A stretch of 64,000 nucleotides of DNA, from assembly GCA_930367205.1 (NCBI GenBank), contig OV884011.1, positions 167,659,226 to 167,723,225 on the forward strand, in the 5' to 3' direction. Below are positions 23,901 to 32,900 of this stretch, one piece after another. The position numbers and the translations under genes were made by a program. Source of the DNA: Acanthosoma haemorrhoidale. Taxonomy: Eukaryota; Arthropoda; Insecta; Hemiptera; Acanthosomatidae. The notes below the pieces were generated by a model. That model searched no databases. It saw only the letters and a program-made list of their open reading frames with translations, and had not been told where the DNA came from. Position 1 is the first letter of the stretch. The number at the start of each line of letters is the position of its first letter.

Positions 23901-26900
23901 TTAACGGGCTCTAACCTGCATGTGGCGTTCTGTTCCCTGAAGACTGTTAATTCTTGATCTTCTACTTGAGCCGTGTGTAATTTTTGAAAATTTTCCGGGA
24001 CACAGATGGCTTCTATGCGCGAGAGGGCATCCGCCACGACGTTGTCCTCACCCTTACAATAGCGTATTTCTGTCGTGAATTGAGCTATGTAATTTAGGTA
24101 TCGCATACGTCGTGGGCAGGAAGTGTCACTTTGTTGGGCCATGGCGTGGGTGAGCGGTTTGTGGTCTGTATAAATGATTACTTCCCGCGCTTCGAGAAGC
24201 TGTCGAAAATATTTGACTGCTTCGTAGATAGCTAATAGCTCTCTATCGAAGGTGCTGTATTTTGACTGAGCAGTGTTAAAAGCGCGGCTGAAGAAGCCAA
24301 TAGGCCGTAACGCGCCGCCCTCCATCTGTTGTAGTGCTGCACCCATAGCTGTGTCACTGGCGTCAGTGGCTAGGATTAGCTGCCCGTCTGTTGATGGATG
24401 AGCGAGATAGGCGGCGTTCGCCAGAGTCCTGCGGGTTTCCTCGAAAGCGCTAGCAGCTTCTTCGGTCCAGTTGACGATGGTACGGTCATTTTTCTTGGCG
24501 CCTTGTAAGTAGGCGTTAAGTACACTCTGGTGCTCAGCTGCGTTAGGTAAGCATCGGCGATAAAAGTTGACCATTCCGAGAAAACGTCTGAGGTCTCGTA
24601 TCGTAGTAGGTCGGGGGTAATCTAAGATTACCTGTACTTTAGCTGGTGATGGAACGATGCCCTGGGGTGAGACATGGTACCCTAGGAATCCAACCTCGGG
24701 CTGTCCTAGCACGCATTTCGCGATGTTAAGGGTTAGCCCATGAGCAGCCAGCCGACCGAAGACTGTTTCCAGGTGACGGTGGTGTTCCTCTTCGCTGACT
24801 GAAGCGATCAGTATGTCATCGAGGTATATAAACACAAATTGTAGATCTCTAAAAATGTTGTCCATATACCTCTGAAACGACTGCGCGGCGTTGCGAAGGC
24901 CAAACGTCATCCGGAGAAATTCAAACAGTCCAAAGGGGGTGATAATAGCTGTTTTGGGAATGTCCTGGGGGTTTACCGGAATGTGATGGTACGCTCTTTT
25001 GATATCAAGTGTTGAAAATATGGTAGTGCCAAACAACTGGTTGTTAAAGTCTGAAATATTGGGCACACCATACCGGTCTGGGATGGTTTTGTTGTTCAGT
25101 TGTCGGTAGTCTCCACAGGGGCGTATAGTCCCGTCCTTCTTCGTAACAATGTGAAGAGGACTTGCCCACGGGCTGTTGGAGGGCCGACAAATTCCTTCGT
25201 CCATCATACGCCGGAATTCTTCTTTGGCGGCTTGATATTTTGCTGGCGCTAATCGGCGAGCCTTGCTGCATACGGGCGGTCCACGAGTGTCTATGTAGTG
25301 CTCTACCTTTGTCGGCAGAATTGAACTCATAGGTTGTTGTGGTCGTGTGAGCTGAGGATAGCGCCGTAAGAGGCCGGCGTATTTGTTGTCGGGTGGTATG
25401 CTTGATATCACGGAGAGCGTAGCGACGTGTGTTCTTCCCGTGGTACGACGACCAGTAATTCCATCGATCAGCTGGCGGTGCTGAAGATCTACCAGTAGGT
25501 GGTAATGAGCAAGGAAGTCGGCCCCTAGGATTGGCTGTTGAACTTCTGCCATTATGAAGTTCCACTTAAAGATCCGCTGCAGGCCTAGGTCGAGGTTCCT
25601 GTTGACTTCTCCATACGTTGGAATGGAGCTGCCGTTAGCGGCGTAGAGCTGGTAGTCGGAGGGTATAGCCTTTTTTACTTTGGGTGGGGGAAGTACGGAG
25701 ATAGCTGCTCCCGTATCTACCAGGTAATGCTGCCGCGTGCGGACGTCTGTCACGAATAGGCGGCGAAAGGTTATGGCTGCCATGGGTACCGCTCTGACCA
25801 TGGCGACATTTAGTTTCCCAACCTGTGTGGTAGCGTCATCAACCCACCTACAGGGCCTGCGACATCGATGTGCATCCTTACACACAGCACACAGCACAGC
25901 ATGCTTCGTCGGACGGGGCTGGTGGGTTGGCCATCGCAAGAAAAGGTTTCTTTTGAGATCACGGTGGTTTCTCGCGGCGGGCTCACCAGTTGTTGGATTT
26001 CTCGATCACGTCAAAGGTTACCAGTTGTCGGGTAATGTCACTAGGGGAGTGCCCAAGCACTCTAGCCCTGGTGACAAGTGCGAATTGTTCAAGTTTGTGA
26101 CCTGGACAATCGTTCCAGGTCGGCGTTAATATCTGACTCCATTTCTGATAGGTATGTGCCCCGACAATGCACTATGTTCAAGGGGTACAGAGGATTCATA
26201 AAGAATAAGTCAAAGTTTCAGAGTTCGAACAGAAGCAAGTATCACGGAGGAACGGCGCGAAAAGACTGACCGTCTGGGGCTAGCCTCCTCCGTTAAATAT
26301 GGCCCACGCCTCCTTGGGAGGGCTGAACAAAAAAGGTTCCTTAGGGCCTGCGAGATCCTAACATGTGGCAAGGAGCATGCCGATTCTCAGTAATCTGTCA
26401 GACTGCTGACAGGACCACTTAGGCTGTGGTTTACATGTGACAAGGGTCCCGCAGGCCTGGCTGTAAGGGTCTCTCTAATTTATGACTGACAGTCGTCCCG
26501 TCTCATGTTACTTGCTTCCGCGTATTCTTTATTGCTAAAAGATTTATAATAATTTACTTCTGTTTATAATATATCTGCAATAGTATAGGGTGATTTCCCT
26601 AAATACTAAGAACCGCCACAACAAGTAACAAGGGGATACGGGGGGGGGGAAACATCAAATAGCGTAAAATTAATATTTTATCAAAAAGAGAAAAATACTT
26701 CAAAACTCTGAATAATCAATATTCTGGGGCTATATCCCCTATGAATAAAAAAAAAACCTCAAGTTAATAAATCGAGGGGGGGAAAAAACATCAAATAGGT
26801 AAAATAATGAAATATTATTCTAAAAAATAAATGGTATATCTCAAATTAAAAAATATGAAAGAATTTGTTTAAATACATAATGATTAGTAGTGATAGTATA

Positions 26901-29900
26901 ATCAAAAAAGAAGTAATTTGGCTGTTTAGGCCACAGTCATCCATATTGTCAAGTGATTTTAGAATTGAATTGCATTCTTCTAATAGATGCAGGTTGGGTT
27001 AAAGAGTGAATTAGATTGATTTTATGAAAGGAGTTTTCTGTTAGGATAAATTGCCAAGAGGTAGTGTTTCGATCAGACCCCCTTGGCCACCAGTATGAAG
27101 GCAACCTCCTGGTTTTTCACGATACATTTTGTTGTTTTTTTAGGGGGGGGGGGTATTGCCCATAAATTGCAACTAAAGCTTTTAGGAGTCACAGGTTTTT
27201 TTTTTATTCATTCAAGAAGTCAGTGATTTAAGTTGCTCAGTAGCTATGAGACCAGTGTCGAAGAGAAGCCACATGTTTGAGACTGGAGATAAGAAGCCAT
27301 CAACAAGGCGACCACCGACCACCCAAAATCCAAGGATGTAGCCATATCATTTAAATCATTATTTGTATTAGATAATAATTATTTGAAATATACAAACCCT
27401 CTAGAAAATTAGGTTACAACATAACATTTAAAATAGTAGCATCAAGCACCAGGTCCATATTGAACCCTAGATAATATTACTTGAAACTTCGAAATATACT
27501 ATTTTCTTTATGAATTCTTCTCAACTTTTATAAATGGAAAATATAAATACACCGTTACGTTGCATGAATTCACTTTTCAATGTACATCCTAACTTAATTA
27601 AACCATGCATGTTAAGTTCACATTTTGATAAACATTATTTATTGTTCTTTTTCAATGTTGTGCGTATTCAAATAATGATTCGGCATAGACATTCCGAGTT
27701 GACATTCACAAAAATATTTCTCCCGATCGGCAGTGGCGTAACTATGTCATCTGGGGCCCGTGGCAAATTCCTTTAATGGGGGCCCTATCATTAAGCTTTA
27801 TTATACTTACGAGTAGTTTAGTTACCCACAACCAATAACAATTTTCAATTGAAAAGAACATGGGTTTATACATTTACAATAAAATAACAATTTAATTTCA
27901 ACAAGATATTTATTAAGAAAAATCACTTGGGCCGGGGCCCTCTTGGGTCGGGGGCCCGTGGCATTTTGCCAGCCCTGCCACCCTGTAGTTACACCACTGC
28001 CGATCGGTTTAAGAATAAAAACATTTATATGAATGACAGACTAACAGGGAGTCATTAAAAAATAAATAAATAAATGAAGATTTATGTGTGCTTTAAACCG
28101 TTAGCCGTGAGACAGTTTTCCCAGAAACCCAGTTGTGTGGCGCCTTGAATGGAACATCAAACTGTAGGTACATAGTCAAAACATTATGTAACATTCGAAA
28201 GAAATATACTCTTCTTTATTTGCAGAACTAGTTGACATCTACGATAAGGAGAAGGTTGTATTTACACAGTTTTAAAAATAATTTGCCAACATAAACATTC
28301 TTAAAGGTTCATTTAGTAAAAGTATTCAAAGGAAAATGTTGCATCAATTATGAACTAAACTGTATTGTACATAAAGTGTGTCTGCTATCCACCTGTGTAC
28401 ATACACGTATGTGGGAGATTTTCTCAGTTTGACGCAAGTATTCGAAATGCCACATGTTAAATGTTTGTTTTTTTTTAAATAACCTAGCTATTGTAATTAA
28501 AAAAAAATACTGCACAAAATGTAGGAATACTATTTTCAATTTGAAAATATAAACTTATTGAAATAATGATATCACATTATCAAATACAACAGTCTACTAT
28601 AGTTTTACCATTTTGGCTTAAACTTTCATTAAGTAGGGAAGTGCATCCTAGAGTGGCAGCCAATGTAGATTCATTTGAAATTAATGGGAGTTCTGTTTTG
28701 GCTTATTGAACTTCTCCAGTAGTGTTTTATTGATGTTTATTTGAAAAAACTTCTTTTCCTACAAGCTACAATGAAAGGGAGAGTTAATAAAATTTCAAAG
28801 CATCAAGTCATTCTGACACAAATAATTAAATACATGCAAAGGTTTCATATAATACGGTTGCATCCAGGATACCTCGTGTAACTCTTCTTCAAGATCATTT
28901 GCATTTATATATCGATTCATTTTCCACTGAAAGTACCTCCATTTTAGTAACCATTTTGCGAAGAAGTTGAAGTAAACACGCACGAATTCTTACGGGCTTA
29001 CGCATTTATTGACTTCCCCAATCTATCACTGCGTCTGAAGCTATTGGTTTACAAGAAGGGTCGGTCACCACACATCTCACTTCAGCGTCCTTGGTCTGGT
29101 GGCGAAGTTCTTCTGCAATATATGTAATATGAGTAAATCGTTATTTCCACAGGATTTGCAAGCTAGCAGGGTATATTTACTAAAAGAAGTGACACGATTG
29201 GGCTCCCTGCTTGCCGTATCTCTCATGAACTCGTTGCCCCATTCCCTACAACAAACTCGCACGAAGTCTTATCGGCTTACGCATTTATTAACTTCCCCCA
29301 ATCCATCACTGCGTCTCAAGCTGTCGATCTACAAGCGTGTACTCAGGCCTACTCTGCTGAATGGTGCACCGCTTTTTCGTTATCTGACGTATACGACAGC
29401 TCGGCGACTCCAACAATTCCAAAACGGTATACTGATGAAAGTGGTCAGAGGTACTTCATTCGAGCAGCGGAGCAACAGTGAACTTCACGAGGTCTTTGAT
29501 TTGCCTACTGTGGATGAATTCATCCAACGTAGACATATCAAATTTTTCGACTCCCCGCAGTACTTGACAAACCCGGTGTTTAATACGATAACCCCCGCTC
29601 CGTTCCCCCATCGATGGCAGGACGTTGTCGAGGCAGTAACGCTTTAGTCTTAGGTTCTAGTTTTAAGTTTTAGTTTTAGTTTCCCATACTGTAAACAGAA
29701 GGTGAGACCCATCACCTAGTCCTGTACGCATTGCACTGTAATTTTAACTTCAAAAAGATACTGTATTATATTTATGCCCTCCTTTGAATGCATCTGCGTA
29801 TGCAGTCCGAGGAGAAAATTGTAAATAAAGAAACATTTGTTCATTGTAAAACTTTTAAATCAATAAAGTAGGTTTTGGGAAAGAGAAACAAAAAAAAACC

Positions 29901-32900
29901 GAAAGTATCGACTTCTAGAGTTTTTTCATCTATATCTGAGTTTTAAAATGCCATATAAAAACTGAACAAAGTATGCTATAAGTTTCCAGAAGCTTCAGAG
30001 TTCATTCAGGGAAATAAGGTTAAGTCCAGAATATATTCGTTTATTTCTAATTTATTTTACTCTGTTAAGGATTCAGGGACAGATTCATTATAGTCAAAGT
30101 GACGCTTTTCTCTCCTGGCTCTAATTACAGTTTTGGCAGGAAATTCTGTACTGTATTCAAGGAATTAGTTAGCAGTAATTTTTATCTGAGAATATCCAGA
30201 TTGTCGGAATATTTTCACTTTGTGTACGGTTTCTGATAACATCCTTACACAATCTGACAAATTTATAGTTACAGACAGCAATTGCTTCGAGCCTGAATAT
30301 ATTACAAATGAAATACCATGTCGAAAAATTACATCGAACAGTAAATTTATTAAAATAGTAATTTTTGATAATTTTTTCTAATCTTCTTTCTTCAAGTTTA
30401 GTTTGTGCATCTCCGTTGGCGTCTTCTATTATTTTGGAAGGGCATCATAAATTTTGCTAAGTGGAAATCTTAAAGGTCTGAAGGAGTATTCTGCTTGATC
30501 ACTTAGTATAATTCAATGGTTTTAGAGTTAATTGTGAAACACATTTATTTAGCACTGCCAGAAAAAAGTGTAAAATAGCTGTTTCTACAATAGAATACGC
30601 TGGAACATTCACAACCAGGTTCGAAGAATGACATGCAGAAGACTCATAAAAACCTCCTTAGATATTTATGAAGTACTATGTTTTTTACATTATTTCATAT
30701 TAGATTCGTTGCCATATCATTGTCCTCTATGCTACTTTAACTCAAAACGTAACTTTCCTAAATGTGTTGTCAAACCCTCTCCGGTTGAATCACTGGCCTA
30801 GCAAAACCAAAACAAAAAAACAAACATAGTATTCTTCATTTTTCAAATTATTTTGAATGAAGTTAAAAGCAACAACTCTTATTATGGCGATTACAAAATT
30901 AAAATATTCGTTATTTCGACAATTTTGTTCAAAATTAAATTTCCCATCATATTTATCAATTCACCTTGTATATTATTGCTATGTAAATCACAGCCTATTT
31001 ATCAGCCACCCAATGAAGTCTGCTGATATATTGTTTTTCCATGACTGGATTAAACTTAGAAAGCAATTCTTTCAACTTTAGGAAGTTTCAGTTATTAAGC
31101 TAAAACATTGCATGTTGTTGGGTCGTCACGAGGGGGGTGCCTAGTTACCCTAGCCCTGGTGATAAAATGAGGGTTGTTTGAGTTTACGACCTGGACAATC
31201 GTTTCATGACGGCTTTACTACTTTACTGATATATGCCCCGACAGTGCACTATGTTCAGGGGAAGAGATATAGGGTAGGTAGTGTAGGTAGTTTGTGTGGT
31301 CTTGGAATGACCTCGAATTCACACTCGGTAATCTGAGGGTAGGCGAAATCCGATCCCAAAGGTGAGTGTGAACCGGAGAGAGGCAGACTGAATTGTCGCG
31401 GGAGACACTGCTTGGTAAGTTTGCAGGGCCAAGACAACCGTTGTTCACTAGCGAGAGGTCTCACCCAAGGAGGTGCTAGATGTAGCGAGACGAAGGCCGA
31501 GATTCCCACCAGGAAGGTGTGGGGTCTGATAACGCCGGACTAAAACGTAGCGAGGCGAGGAGAGAAAGAGATGTAGAGGTTTTTCATAAAGAAGCAGTCT
31601 AGTTTCAGAGTTTCAAATTTAAATACCCAGCTGGCCTTGCCAGCAGCCAATAAGCATCGCTAATGTAGTAGCCAATGATGTGCCTTTCCTTTGTTCCCTG
31701 ACAGAGCCGGGAGGCTCTCCCGGTGGTTGGGTCTTATACCTGCTTGACAGCTGGTGTCCCGGCTATGTCATATAACTAATTGGCTCCCCGCATTTTTTAT
31801 TGTTTAACACATTTACAATGATTTATATTTTGGTCATGTTATTTACATTTGTTTACAATATATATATACAATAGAGTATAGGGTGATTTATCTTATGTAG
31901 TTAGCGGTCGCTACACATGTTTTATTATTAACTTCAGATTTCATTATTTATTCGTAGAGTTAACACTTTCTCTACTTTTTAAACACAAAAACTAAATTAT
32001 TATAAATGCACAACTCGTTGCAGCACCTCATAAACCCAGTGTTTAACCCTTTGACCCCACCACCCTTCCCAGATCGATGGCAACAGACTGTTGGGGGAAA
32101 TCAGGTTAAGATTTAGTTTAAGTTTTTATTGTTAGGTGTTAGGTAGTTTTAAGTCAATGATAAATAAGGTGAGCCCCATCACTTTTAATAAATTCAGTCC
32201 ATTAATGTATAATGTACATCATTATAATTTTGTACAATCCAGATCACTATTAGTAGAAAACAGAATTTGTATAAAATGTAGCCAAGCTACAGAAAATATA
32301 ATGAAGTAATTGTAAATAGATTCGTTTGTGGATATATATTTTGTAATATATATTAGTTTGTATCAAGGGGATATGAAATTACTGATTAAAACACAGCGCA
32401 GCCAAATGTCACTTGGTCACAGAACCATCAATACGTAACCTGTGCTAAAATATAACACTAGGAATAACTGTGAATCTTCATATTCGAAATTAAAACTCAT
32501 AAATTTAGAAGATATCCTGCTATAGACAATAAATCGTCAATATTTATTTATTTATGTACTCCATGATTTTGTTTGTATCCAAACATGGATACTATATTTC
32601 AGTAATTTATCGTTTGTTAAAAACATAATTTTATTATAAAATCATACCAAGTCAGATGAACCTCTTAAGAATTTTCTCAATTTTTTTTCCTATCTGAGGT
32701 AACAGGCTGATCGGGCGGTAGTGGGCTGGGTGGTCTCCGCTCTTGGCTGGCTTTAGTAATGGGTGATGAGACCATTCTCCACTCTAACTTTTATAGTATA
32801 TTATCGTATCCACGTGTGCCTGCCAAACTGAGCCGGGATTTAGGTTTCCTGTGGTATGGGATTATATTCAAATAATAAAGTCAATTTTAGTTGTGGTGTA

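Larger units (their letters stand above)
21656..26620 (-). mobile_element. Gag-deleted Ty3/gypsy LTR retrotransposon, CsRn1-like (element 2)
   Basis: 4965 bp in minus orientation, with 595 bp LTRs at 21656-22250 and 26026-26620 and a 5 bp target duplication ACAAG (21651-21655, 26621-26625). Just inside the 5' LTR the minus strand reads TGGTAACCTTTGACGTGAT, resembling the tRNA-Trp primer site plus changes. The polypurine tract GGGGGAG abuts the 3' LTR. The distance from LTR to the gag finger remnant is under 200 bp, whereas element 1 uses about 770 bp there, so gag is essentially absent. The internal coding sequence is much more GC-rich than element 1 and than the surrounding intron, so this is a different family. 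Confidence 0.9.
16970..26645 (+). mobile_element. Old LINE family A 3' end split by two LTR retrotransposons
   Basis: Sequence before element 1 (to 17016) reads in one frame SYGALYT. After element 1 (21522 on) it continues THLTDNAAKSLQQFHEESG, colinear with the jockey-like YLTYTTARRLQQFQNG at 29380-29430. The following TTGTATAAAATGTAGCCAAG (about 21614) recurs at about 32268-32288. After element 2 the string CAAGGGGATA matches the same 3' UTR at about 32365. One LINE remnant therefore hosts both insertions. The left limit is uncertain. Confidence 0.6.

Noticed and set aside
23442..23957. 171-codon plus-strand frame, and others at 23584-23877 and 25737-26129
   Set aside because: Antisense shadows of the GC-rich element 2 pol.
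31218..31509. Minus-strand frames similar to the plus-strand frame at 43900-44152
   Set aside because: The similarity comes from shared LTR sequence; they are not genes.
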